From Bifidobacterium breve (GTDB lineage: Bacteria > Actinomycetota > Actinomycetes > Nanopelagicales > Nanopelagicaceae): a stretch of DNA of 64,000 nt. Under the pieces are notes generated by a model, which was given only the letters and a program-made list of their open reading frames with translations, did not search any database and had not been told where the DNA came from. Position numbers and translations under genes: made by a program. The DNA is taken from the NCBI GenBank assembly GCA_945863115.1, contig CAMAYZ010000007.1:1-64000 (forward strand). Direction: 5' to 3'. This document shows positions 7,952 through 16,326 of the stretch, piece by piece. The stretch's first letter is position 1. Each line of letters opens with the position of its first letter.

Positions 7952-9139
7952 ATGCAAAAGCCTGGTGTTTTGAAGATTGGATTTTTGATAAATCCAATTG
8001 CAGGCATGGGCGGCAAAGTTGGTCTCCATGGAACTGATGATTCATTGGCCGAGCGCGCTAAAGAGCTTGGCGCAAAGAGCGTCTCAACAGAGCGAGCTTC
8101 GAGAGCGATTATGGCCCTGCTCCCCCAACTCGAAAAAATTTCTTTTTATGCACCATCTAAATCAATGGGATCAGATTTGCTTCAATCCTTAAATGTTGGT
8201 CATCAGACAATCTATGAAACCGACAGCCTTAATACTTCCTCGGAAGATACAAAAGCAGCAGCTCTTGCCTTTCAAGCAAATGGTGTCGATTTAATTCTCT
8301 TCGCTGGTGGAGATGGAACTGCACGGGATATTTTCTCAGTTGTTGGTGAATCTATTCCAATCTTGGGAATTCCCGCTGGCGTAAAAATGCGAAGTGGCGT
8401 CTTCGCTAATTATCCAGAAGAAGCGGCCGAGATTATTCTTGATGCGATTGCTTCGATTGAAAACGGTAAAGAAATAGCCTTTATTAGTACTGAGGTTTTA
8501 GACCTTACAGATTCAGAACTCGATTACTCGCAATCTCATTACTTTGGCAGTGCTAAAACTTTTCTCGCACCAAGCAAAATAACTAGCCCCAAAGTTAATT
8601 CCAATGCAAGCAGCGATGTTGCACTAAAGGAATTAACAAGGCATTTGGCTACTGAGATTTCTAAAGATCGGCTCTATTTTTTCGGCCCAGGAAGAAGTGC
8701 CAAGTTAATCTTAAATGAATTAGGCGTTACCGATTTAGATCATTCGCTAGCCGGTGTAGATGCCCTTTTTAATGGCAAACTCATTGGAAAGGATCTAGAT
8801 GAGAGCGAGATTCTTGAACTCATAAGTTCACATTCAAAAGTCGCGGGGCCATTTATCTTTCTAGGCGTTATCGGTGGACAAGGGTTCTTGCTGGGCAGAG
8901 GTAATCAGCAATTGAGCCACGAGGTCATGTCCCGCATTGGGGCAGAGAATGCATTTGTATTAGCGAGTGCCAGCAAAATGACCGGAACCGTGCCAACCCG
9001 GCTTTACGTGGACTTTGAAGATGCACTTTCGGAGAAGCTATTCCCAGATTTTATTCAAGTTCACGTTGCGAAAAATCGCACCCTGGTATGTAAAGTTGTC
9101 TCATCGGGATTAGCTACAACGAACGTTAGAGCTAGTTGA
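7952..9139 (+). CDS. ATP-NAD kinase-like protein (AcoX family)
   Basis: 395 residues. Motifs are GFLINPIAGMGGKVGLHGTD near residue 9, LILFAGGDGTARDI (the diagnostic GGDGT nucleotide loop) near residue 113, and LGIPAGVKMRSGVFA near 134. It belongs to the NAD kinase superfamily branch called AcoX, which is larger than housekeeping NAD kinases and usually sits in catabolic operons such as acetoin utilisation. No biochemical role is firmly established for these members. It starts 3 bases after the aminotransferase stop and 27 bases before the GcvPA-like gene, so it is part of the same operon. It could supply NADP for, or phosphorylate a small molecule in, the pathway. Confidence 0.82.
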   Translation: MQKPGVLKIGFLINPIAGMGGKVGLHGTDDSLAERAKELGAKSVSTERASRAIMALLPQLEKISFYAPSKSMGSDLLQSLNVGHQTIYETDSLNTSSEDTKAAALAFQANGVDLILFAGGDGTARDIFSVVGESIPILGIPAGVKMRSGVFANYPEEAAEIILDAIASIENGKEIAFISTEVLDLTDSELDYSQSHYFGSAKTFLAPSKITSPKVNSNASSDVALKELTRHLATEISKDRLYFFGPGRSAKLILNELGVTDLDHSLAGVDALFNGKLIGKDLDESEILELISSHSKVAGPFIFLGVIGGQGFLLGRGNQQLSHEVMSRIGAENAFVLASASKMTGTVPTRLYVDFEDALSEKLFPDFIQVHVAKNRTLVCKVVSSGLATTNVRAS

Positions 9140-9166
9140 TATGTTCGCAGACCTGAAAGGAAACCA

Positions 9167-10585
9167 ATGATGGAGAAGAATAAAGACTTGCCAACGCCTC
9201 ATCCTTTTATGGCGAACTCTGCGGAAGCAAGTTTCAATGAGCTACTCAAGGTTGCAAACGTCACCGACATCGATGAATTATTTGAGCAGATTCCAAAAGA
9301 TCATATTTTTAAGGGCGACTGGAATTTCGATCCACAAATTCCCTCCGAAGCTGCGCTCTACAAACATCTAACAAGAATTCTTCGAAAGAACTCTTCTGCC
9401 GAAGAGAACCTAAATTTTCTCGGAGCCGGTTGCTGGCAACATTACGTTCCAGCTATTTGCGATGAGATGGTCACAAGAACTGAATTCCTGACTCCAGTTT
9501 GGGGAACTCCATCTTCTGATCATGGTCGAAATCAAGTCTGGTTTGAATTCCAGAGCCAGATCGGTGAATTAGTTGGAATGGAATTCGTTGGTCTACCGCT
9601 CTATAGCTTTGGAACAGCTGGCGGTCACGCAATTCGCATGGCAGCAAGAATCAATAAGCGCGGCAAAGTTTTAGTTCAATCTTCAATCGACCCTGAGCGT
9701 CTTGCGGTTTTCAAAACCTACTGCGGTTATCCAGAATTAGATGGTTATCTTGAAATCGTTATGGTCGATACAGATGCAAAGACTGGTCGTATCAACCTTG
9801 ATGATCTAAAGGCAAAGATTTCAAAAGATGTCTCTTCTGTTTACTTCGATAATCCAAATTATCTAGGCGTCATTGAAAGTGAAGCTAAAGAGATCGCGAA
9901 GATTGCCCACGATGCTGGCGCAGAAGTAATTATCGGTGTTGATCCAATTTCACTTGGCGTTCTGCCATCGCCTAGCGAATACGGCGCAGATATTGTGGTT
10001 GGCACGACTCAACCGTTGGGCGTTCACATGAATGCTGGTGGTGGCGTTGGTGGATTCATCGCCACAAGAGATGATGAGAAATATGCTCACGAGTATCCAA
10101 CTCTGCAAGTAAGTTTGACCGGAACTTCCGAGCCAGGCGAAATGGCATTTGGCCTAACACTCTTCGAACAATCTTCATACGGATCTAGAGAGCACGGTAA
10201 AGATTGGACTGGTAACTCGGTCTATCTCTGGACAGTTGCAAATGCAACTTACATGTCTGTGCTTGGACCAAATGGTTTTGCTGAAATTGGTAAGACAATT
10301 CTGCAACGTAGCCACTACGCAGCAAAGAAGATTGCTGAGATTCCAGGAGTATCAGTAACTTGGCCTTCAGGTTTCTTCAAAGAATTTGTTGTGAATTTTG
10401 ATGGGACTAAGAAGAAAGTTTCTCAAATTAATAAATCACTTCTAGCAAAGAAAATATTTGGTGGAAAAGACCTCTCGAAGGATTTCCCTAACTTGGGTCA
10501 ATCAGCGCTCTATTGCGTAACCGAAATTCATACCTTGGAGGATTTAGATTCCTTAGTTAGCGCACTGAAGGAGGTAACAAAATGA
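9167..10585 (+). CDS. GcvPA-like subunit of a divergent split P-protein
   Basis: 472 residues with the fold-type I layout of glycine decarboxylase subunit 1: FLGAGCWQHYVPA near 85, QPLGVHMNAGGGVGGFIATR near 284. Several canonical stretches differ. The usual Y-x-P-Y-Q-P-E-x-S-Q-G block reads PVWGTPSSDHGRNQVWFEFQ, and the R-R-E-K-A-T-S-N-I-C-T-N block reads SREHGKDWTGNSVYLWTVA. It overlaps the next gene by ATGA, so the two subunits are translationally coupled. No gcvH, gcvT or lpd is present anywhere in the window. It may be an orphan P-protein feeding a remote system, or a paralogue acting on another amino acid. Confidence 0.85.
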   Translation: MMEKNKDLPTPHPFMANSAEASFNELLKVANVTDIDELFEQIPKDHIFKGDWNFDPQIPSEAALYKHLTRILRKNSSAEENLNFLGAGCWQHYVPAICDEMVTRTEFLTPVWGTPSSDHGRNQVWFEFQSQIGELVGMEFVGLPLYSFGTAGGHAIRMAARINKRGKVLVQSSIDPERLAVFKTYCGYPELDGYLEIVMVDTDAKTGRINLDDLKAKISKDVSSVYFDNPNYLGVIESEAKEIAKIAHDAGAEVIIGVDPISLGVLPSPSEYGADIVVGTTQPLGVHMNAGGGVGGFIATRDDEKYAHEYPTLQVSLTGTSEPGEMAFGLTLFEQSSYGSREHGKDWTGNSVYLWTVANATYMSVLGPNGFAEIGKTILQRSHYAAKKIAEIPGVSVTWPSGFFKEFVVNFDGTKKKVSQINKSLLAKKIFGGKDLSKDFPNLGQSALYCVTEIHTLEDLDSLVSALKEVTK

Positions 10586-12138
10586 TTAAGTCAAAGATTC
10601 GCAAGTATCACGCTCCGGTTTGGGACGAACCACTTGTTATGCAGATGGGTCAGACCGGTCGCCGTGGATCAATCGCGCCAAAGACTGAGAGCAAAATAGC
10701 TGACGCCGTTGGCAACGCTTTAGATTTATTGCCAGCTGGAATGAAGCGAACTAATCCGCTTAATCTTCCAGAACTTTCCGAGTTTGAAGTGCAGCGCCAT
10801 TACCTCCATTTATCTCAACAAACACTTGGCATGATGGGTATCAGCTTGTTCGGTACTTGCACTATGAAATACAACCCAAGAGTAAATGAGCGAATTGTTT
10901 ATCAACCATTTGTCGCTGAAATGCACCCTCATCAAGATCCGGAGACTATGCAGGGAATTTTGGAAGTTGTTAATCGCTTTGATCACTTGCTTCGCAAGTT
11001 ATCTGGTCTAGATAAGTTCGTATTCCAAGCAGGTGGCGGCGCTGATGCTGCATACACTCAAGCTTGCATGACTCGGGCATATCACGCTTCACGTGGTGAA
11101 CTTGAGCAACGAAATGAAATCATCACAACTGCGCAAGCACATCCATGTAATCCAGCTACTGCAGCTGCAGCTGGATTCAAAATAATCACGCTTCCTCTTG
11201 AAGATGATGGTTTTCCTTCAGTAGAAGCGCTAAAGGCTGTTGTTTCCAATCGCACCGCTGCTCTGATGGTAAATAATCCAGATGATATTGGAATTTACAA
11301 TCCAAATATCAAAGAGTGGGTAAAGATTGTTCATGATGCTGGCGGATTATGTTTCTATGATCACGCCAATTTCAATGGCGTAATGACCCGTATTCGCGCA
11401 GCTGATATTGGTTTCGATGCATGTATGTATATGTTGCATAAAACTTTTGGTGGTCCAAAGGGCGGCGGCGGTCCAGCTGTCGGAGCATATGGTTGCAACG
11501 AAAAATTGATTCCATTCCTGGCCGGTCCAACTGTAGAAACAAATCCTGATGGCAGCTTCTACCTTAAAGAAGGTGGCGAACATAGCGTTGGCCGAATCCG
11601 CGAATTCTTAGGAAATATTCCAACAGTTATTCGTGCTTATTCTTGGACTAGATCTATGGGCATCGAAGGTTTACGTGATGCCGCAAATATTTCTGTGCTT
11701 GCCAATAACTATATGGAAAAAAGACTTCTTGAGATTCCTGGAATCACAAAGGGTATGCCAGATGTTAAAGGTCGTCGCCTAGAAATGACTAGATACAGTT
11801 TGGGCGAACTAACTGCGGACACTGGAGTTTCTGTTTTCGATGTTCAAAATCGAATGACTGACTTTGGCGTAGATGCTTATTGGCTAAGTCACGAACCATG
11901 GTTTATTCCAGAACCATTTACTCCTGAAGCTGGTGAATTGTGGTCGGTTGAAGATATCGATTACTGGATCGATGTTCTGGAGACCGTCTGCAACGAAGCT
12001 CGAACTAATCCAGAGCTAGTTAAATCTTCGCCACATAATCAAGTTGTTCATAAGCAGAACTCAACTAACTTAAGTGATCCTGCGAAGTGGGCTACAACTT
12101 GGCGAGCATATAAACGCAAATACGGAATCTCTAATTGA
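10582..12138 (+). CDS. GcvPB-like subunit of a divergent split P-protein (PLP-binding)
   Basis: 518 residues, the PLP-carrying half. The FGTCTMKYNPR motif is near 90, and the PLP-lysine signature HKTFGGPKGGGGPAVGAYG has K287 as the probable Schiff-base residue. Canonical GcvPB has A-H-G-T-N-P-A-S and T-N-P-N-T-L-G; here they read AHPCNPAT and NNPDDIG, so residues around the cofactor and substrate pocket differ. The start ATG 10582 has GAGGT 8 bases upstream and overlaps the GcvPA-like stop by four bases. The 3-hydroxyacid dehydrogenase follows 18 bases later. Decarboxylation of glycine or of another amino acid are both possible. Confidence 0.87.
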   Translation: MIKSKIRKYHAPVWDEPLVMQMGQTGRRGSIAPKTESKIADAVGNALDLLPAGMKRTNPLNLPELSEFEVQRHYLHLSQQTLGMMGISLFGTCTMKYNPRVNERIVYQPFVAEMHPHQDPETMQGILEVVNRFDHLLRKLSGLDKFVFQAGGGADAAYTQACMTRAYHASRGELEQRNEIITTAQAHPCNPATAAAAGFKIITLPLEDDGFPSVEALKAVVSNRTAALMVNNPDDIGIYNPNIKEWVKIVHDAGGLCFYDHANFNGVMTRIRAADIGFDACMYMLHKTFGGPKGGGGPAVGAYGCNEKLIPFLAGPTVETNPDGSFYLKEGGEHSVGRIREFLGNIPTVIRAYSWTRSMGIEGLRDAANISVLANNYMEKRLLEIPGITKGMPDVKGRRLEMTRYSLGELTADTGVSVFDVQNRMTDFGVDAYWLSHEPWFIPEPFTPEAGELWSVEDIDYWIDVLETVCNEARTNPELVKSSPHNQVVHKQNSTNLSDPAKWATTWRAYKRKYGISN

Positions 12139-12155
12139 TTTCACGGGGTATTTAA

Positions 12156-13097
12156 TTGTCTGATCCAAAGTTTTCAATAATCGGGTCAGGCAGTATCGGA
12201 ATTGGCTGGGCAATTGTTTTTGCTCGGGCAGGCTACAAAGTAAAAGTTTACGATATTGAAGAATCTGCTCTTCGTAACTTTGAAGGCCAGGTAAAAAACC
12301 GCCTTGAGTTACTTGATGAGAATAAGTTGCTAACCAATTCTCCTAAGAAAATCATGGGAAGAATTCAGACCACTCTGGACTTAGCAGAGGCAGTTGCCGG
12401 GGCTGATTATGTTCAGGAATGCGGCCCGGAGAATTTAGAATTAAAGCGAGATTTGTTTACTAAGTTAGTGAGCCTAGCTAAGCCAGATGCAATTCTTGCA
12501 AGTTCTTCATCAGCGCTACGGCCTAGTGAATTCGCTTCAAATATCGCAAGCAACGAGAGATGCCTAGTTGTTCATCCAGGCAATCCCCCTTATTTAATTT
12601 CTATCGCTGAAGTTGTTCCTGCAAAGTTCACATCAGAACAATCAATAAAAACTTGCACGGATTTGCTTAATAAGGTTGGGATTATTCCAATTCGCGTTAA
12701 TAATGAACCTCAGGGTTTTGTTTTCAATCGACTTCAGGGTGCAATCTTGCGTGAGGCTTATTGTTTAGTTCGCGATGGCGTTATTTCACCAACTGATTTA
12801 GATTTGATTGTTACTGAAGGCCTTGGAAAGCGTTGGTCCATCGTCGGGCCCTTTGCTACTTCGGCTTTAAATGTTCGCGGTGGAATAAAAGCTCACGTGG
12901 CCAGAATGGGTAAGAGTTACTTTGAAATGGGCAGAGAACGCGGCCAGAACGATCCTTGGGATGAAGCGCTAGTGGAACGTGTTGCTGCTGATATAGAAAG
13001 TAAATTACCTGACGCTAAATGGGAGAAAAATACCGAGAAGCGTGATCTAGCACTTATGAAATTAAATAAGCTTCTGGCAAAGATAGTTAAACCCTAA
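12156..13097 (+). CDS. 3-hydroxyacyl-CoA / L-gulonate-type dehydrogenase (lambda-crystallin family)
   Basis: 313 residues. The N-terminal NAD site GSGSIGIGWAIVFARAG is at about 9-25. Other landmarks are QECGPENLELKRDLF near 89, SSSSALRPSEF near 116, and HPGNPPYL near 140, where the family has H-P-x-N-P-P-Y. This matches the CRYL1/gulonate-3-dehydrogenase and carnitine-dehydrogenase branch, which oxidises 3-hydroxy acids without needing a full beta-oxidation set. The start is TTG 12156 behind ACGGGG. It closes the operon that began at 6563 and converges on the CoA-transferase genes one base away. A 3-oxo acid product would suit that transferase. Confidence 0.85.
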   Translation: MSDPKFSIIGSGSIGIGWAIVFARAGYKVKVYDIEESALRNFEGQVKNRLELLDENKLLTNSPKKIMGRIQTTLDLAEAVAGADYVQECGPENLELKRDLFTKLVSLAKPDAILASSSSALRPSEFASNIASNERCLVVHPGNPPYLISIAEVVPAKFTSEQSIKTCTDLLNKVGIIPIRVNNEPQGFVFNRLQGAILREAYCLVRDGVISPTDLDLIVTEGLGKRWSIVGPFATSALNVRGGIKAHVARMGKSYFEMGRERGQNDPWDEALVERVAADIESKLPDAKWEKNTEKRDLALMKLNKLLAKIVKP

Positions 13098-13098
13098 A

Positions 13099-13860
13099 TT
13101 ATTTATCCGAGGTGCTTACTAAGGCCCGAACTTTATCTAGCTCAGATTGTTCTGGGGCTTTTGTAGTTTTCAGATTAGGAGAAACCTTTAACTCCCAGCC
13201 AGTGTTTTCAATTGCCTGGCTGATGTCAACTCCGGGATGAAGATATGTCATCGTAAGTTCTAAAGTTTTAGGATCTGGTTCTAAAATTCCTAAATCAGTA
13301 ATAACTCGACTTGGACCACCACCACGTAACCTATTCTTCTCTCTGGATCCAGGTCCATCTCCAAAGCCCATTGAAGTTACGAAATCTACTTGTTTCACAA
13401 AGGTTCTAGTTGTTTGTCGAATAATTATGGCAACCTCTTTGCAAGAGGCGGCAATTTCTGTTGCTCCCCCGGCACCAGGCAGCCGCACCTTAGGTGAGTC
13501 ATAAGTTTGCCCAATAAAAGTTGTATTTATATTTGCGAATCTATCAATTTGAGCTGCGCCCAAAAATCCAACATCGATTCGACCAGATTGCAGCCAATAA
13601 TTAAAGATTTCTGGCATACCAACAACTGTTAGCGCATGGTTGGCCAATTCGCCATCTCCAATAGAGAGTGGCAATTTTTGTGGGTTGGTGTTTACAGTTC
13701 CAGATTCGTAGATCAAAAATAGACTAGGTGCTTGCATAGATTTAGCCAGGATTGCAGCTGTGCTTGGAATACCAATTCCAACAAAGCAGGTATTTCCATC
13801 TTGCAGTGTTCTAGCTGCGGCAATCGTCATCATTTCATCGGCAGTCCAAGTTGTATTCAT
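13099..13860 (-). CDS. CoA-transferase subunit B (CatJ/GctB type)
   Basis: 253 residues of CoA-transferase family I. FVGIGIPSTAAILAKSM near residue 27 is the CoA-binding glycine-rich part, and YESGTV near 51 carries the likely catalytic glutamate (E52) that forms the glutamyl-CoA thioester. RLPGAGGATEIA near 127 and a C-terminal TDLGILEPDP follow. It pairs with subunit A, whose stop is one base upstream. The family moves CoA from succinyl- or acetyl-CoA to 3-oxoadipate, glutaconate or similar acids. The convergent 3-hydroxyacid dehydrogenase suggests that a 3-oxo acid is the acceptor. Confidence 0.9.
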   Translation of the reverse strand: MNTTWTADEMMTIAAARTLQDGNTCFVGIGIPSTAAILAKSMQAPSLFLIYESGTVNTNPQKLPLSIGDGELANHALTVVGMPEIFNYWLQSGRIDVGFLGAAQIDRFANINTTFIGQTYDSPKVRLPGAGGATEIAASCKEVAIIIRQTTRTFVKQVDFVTSMGFGDGPGSREKNRLRGGGPSRVITDLGILEPDPKTLELTMTYLHPGVDISQAIENTGWELKVSPNLKTTKAPEQSELDKVRALVSTSDK

Positions 13861-13861
13861 G

Positions 13862-14722
13862 TTATTTACCTGCCGAACTCTTGTTGTAGATCTCGCTATT
13901 CAACCATTCGGTAAATCGATCACGATCTTTAGAAATATCATCCCAAGCAATGTATTGATTATTGTCGCGCTCATAAAAATCTGATGCATATGAAGGCCAA
14001 GCACCATTTGGCACAACCGAAATTGCATCAATTAGATTGCTTGGAATAATTATTGAACTGAATTTAGGTTCGAATTTTTCAACAACTTCTTCGACAGTGA
14101 CAATTACCTTCGATGCTGCGAATACCGCTTCCTTTGCTACTCCAGTAATTCCCCACATCATTACATTTCCAGCTTTATCTGCTTGCTGCGCATGGAGAAT
14201 CGTTACATCTGGATTGATTGCAGCTACGGCTGTAATAACTTCGTCCGAGAAAGGCGACTTAATCTCTGCGACATTCTGAGTGTGGCTAACTAAATCTGAA
14301 CCTGAGTAACCTTTAAGAACAGCGAACCCGATGCCTGAGGCACCCGCAACATATCTATTTGTGAGACCAGCATGTGTGTGCTCTTCAATTTCGATTTTAT
14401 TTGGCCAACTGTTTTGATAAGCATCTCGGAAGCGATGAAGCGAACCAACTCCAGGATTTCCGCCCCAGGAAAAAATAAGTTTCTTAACGCAGCCGGCACC
14501 GATCATCTGATCATAAATTAAGTCCGGAGTTAATCTCACGGCAGTTAAATCCGTAATCTTCTGGCGAATTATTTCGTGCCCTGCGGCAAATGGAATCAGG
14601 TGCGTGAAACCTTCCATGGCAATGACATCACCATTTTTGACATAACTCTCTATAGCTTGGGGTAGCTCGAGAAATTTTGACACCTTTAACGCTCCATCTA
14701 ATTCGATTGTTGCATCAATCAT
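13862..14722 (-). CDS. CoA-transferase subunit A (CatI/GctA type)
   Basis: 286 residues: VKNGDVIAMEGFTHLIPFAAGHEIIRQ near 31-58 (glycine-rich CoA site), SWGGNPGVGSLHRF near 102, HAQQADKAGNVMMWG near 197 and a C-terminal ATP-like fold segment PNGAWPS. It is most like glutaconate or 3-oxoadipate CoA-transferase alpha subunits. It is followed directly by subunit B. Its start at 14722 is divergent from the SDR at 14797, leaving a 74-base shared promoter region. Confidence 0.9.
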   Translation of the reverse strand: MIDATIELDGALKVSKFLELPQAIESYVKNGDVIAMEGFTHLIPFAAGHEIIRQKITDLTAVRLTPDLIYDQMIGAGCVKKLIFSWGGNPGVGSLHRFRDAYQNSWPNKIEIEEHTHAGLTNRYVAGASGIGFAVLKGYSGSDLVSHTQNVAEIKSPFSDEVITAVAAINPDVTILHAQQADKAGNVMMWGITGVAKEAVFAASKVIVTVEEVVEKFEPKFSSIIIPSNLIDAISVVPNGAWPSYASDFYERDNNQYIAWDDISKDRDRFTEWLNSEIYNKSSAGK

Positions 14723-14796
14723 AAAGGTAGTAGCGCGAAAGGGAAATAATAAGTACGCTTCAAGTTATATTCCGGTAATCGAGCAAGGGAGTTCGG

Positions 14797-15546
14797 ATGA
14801 CGCACACGAACATGGCGAATAAAACTGCCATCGTTACAGGTGGCTCATCTGGAATTGGATCTGCAATTGTTAAGAGATTTGTAGCAAATGGGGCTCAAGT
14901 AATTTCAATTGATTTGAAGAAGCCTGAAGTTGAAATTGGAAGTGTCCATTATTTTGATTGTGATTTGACCAATGAGAGCGAAGTTTCACAGGTATTTAAG
15001 AAAATCTCTGAAAAGCACCCGGTAATCGATGTTCTGTGTGCGAATGCGGGAATTGTTCCAGCATGGAACCGAATAGTTGATACGACTTTTAGCGACTGGA
15101 AAAAAGTTATTGATATCAATGTGAATGCTCTTTTCCTCACGATTGCACAGGGTGCAAAACTACTGAAAAAGGGCTCTGGAACAATCGTGGTTACAGGATC
15201 TATCAACTCAATTAAAGGTGATCCAAATATTGCAGCTTATGTTGCCAGCAAACATGCCGCACTTGGAATCATTAAATCTGCAGCGCTAGATCTTGGACGG
15301 GACGGAATCCGAGTAAATGGCGTTGCGCCAGGACCGATTGCTACTAAAGCGCTGATTTCGCGAATTGAAAATAGGTTAAAGACCAACGGTGGCTCGCTCG
15401 ATGATTATTTAGCAAAGATAGCGGGACAGACCGCACTTGGCAGAATTGCTACTGAAGAGGAAGTTATAAATACAATTGAGTTCTTAGCAATTGAGCTTTC
15501 TTCGGGCATTACTGGTCAGCTTATTTCAGTAGATGGTGGAGCATAA
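14797..15546 (+). CDS. Short-chain dehydrogenase/reductase
   Basis: A 249-residue classical SDR: TGGSSGIG near residue 15, NAG near 86, catalytic Ser in TGSINSIKG near 135 and YVASK near 150, then GLGR-like GRIA and a C-terminal GQLISVDGGA. It starts at ATG 14797 behind AAGGGAG. It is coupled to the second SDR, whose ATG lies one base after this stop. Its sequence is of the 3-oxoacyl-ACP reductase/3-hydroxyacid dehydrogenase type. Substrate unknown; the CoA-transferase opposite points to a hydroxy or keto acid. Confidence 0.88.
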   Translation: MTHTNMANKTAIVTGGSSGIGSAIVKRFVANGAQVISIDLKKPEVEIGSVHYFDCDLTNESEVSQVFKKISEKHPVIDVLCANAGIVPAWNRIVDTTFSDWKKVIDINVNALFLTIAQGAKLLKKGSGTIVVTGSINSIKGDPNIAAYVASKHAALGIIKSAALDLGRDGIRVNGVAPGPIATKALISRIENRLKTNGGSLDDYLAKIAGQTALGRIATEEEVINTIEFLAIELSSGITGQLISVDGGA

Positions 15547-15547
15547 A

Positions 15548-16315
15548 ATGACATATGACTTAACTGGAAAAACTGCTTTAGTTACTGGTGCATCTAGAGG
15601 CATCGGTGCTGCTGCTGCTCTGTCACTTGCATCAGCAGGTGCACACGTGATTGCTCATTACAGTTCGTTCGCACAAGGCGCTATCGATAATTTATCCAGC
15701 ATCCCAGATTCTCGTAAGACTTTCATTCAAGAGGATTTAGCGGTTGCTGGTTCTGGTCGAACGCTCTGGCAAAAATCACTTGCAGCGGTGCCCAAGATAG
15801 ATATTTTCGTAAACAATGCTGCAGTTAATATTGAAACTCCCTTTGAAGGCACATCAGAAGTGTGGGATAAGGGTTGGGCAGATACCTTTGCAATCAATGT
15901 TTTTGAAGCCGCGAATATCATGAAGGAAGCAGTTGAGCATTTTCGCAAAATAGAGGGCGGCGTAATAATTTCGATGTCCAGTTGGTCTGGTCAGCGCGGT
16001 TCAGCTCTACCAACTCTTCCTGCATATGCCGCATCTAAAGCCGCAGTAAAAGCCTTGACACAAACTATTGCAAAGAATTTTGCTAAAGAAGGAATCTTGG
16101 CTTACATAATCTCACCTGGAATTGTTAAAACCCGAATGTCAGATTTAGCAGCAGTAGTTCGAGGTGGCGAAGAAGCTATGAAATCTCAGCTAGTAATGGG
16201 CGAACTTGTTAAACCTGAAGAGCTTGGCGAACTTATTGTTTTTCTTTCATCAGGATCCTGCCGTCATCTAACTGGTTCAACCATAGATGTTAACGGCGCC
16301 TCCTATATTCGTTAA
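15548..16315 (+). CDS. Short-chain dehydrogenase/reductase, paralogue of the one at 2132
   Basis: About 255 residues: TGASRGIG near 14, NNAAVN near 89, catalytic Ser in MSSWSGQRG near 143, YAASK near 160, SPGIVKTRMSD near 192, and an end reading DVNGASYIR. The last block and the VIAHY segment match the minus-strand SDR at 2132-2899 closely, so this is a local duplication pair. ATG 15548 lies one base after the previous stop with GGTGGAG before it; a GTG at 15533 is also in frame but lies inside the upstream gene. Confidence 0.88.
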   Translation: MTYDLTGKTALVTGASRGIGAAAALSLASAGAHVIAHYSSFAQGAIDNLSSIPDSRKTFIQEDLAVAGSGRTLWQKSLAAVPKIDIFVNNAAVNIETPFEGTSEVWDKGWADTFAINVFEAANIMKEAVEHFRKIEGGVIISMSSWSGQRGSALPTLPAYAASKAAVKALTQTIAKNFAKEGILAYIISPGIVKTRMSDLAAVVRGGEEAMKSQLVMGELVKPEELGELIVFLSSGSCRHLTGSTIDVNGASYIR

Positions 16316-16326
16316 AACCTTTTAAG

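Noticed and set aside
14797-15546. Fusion or frameshift with the following SDR
   Set aside because: Both have full Rossmann motifs and catalytic YxxxK, with a stop and a separate ATG one base apart, so they are two intact genes.
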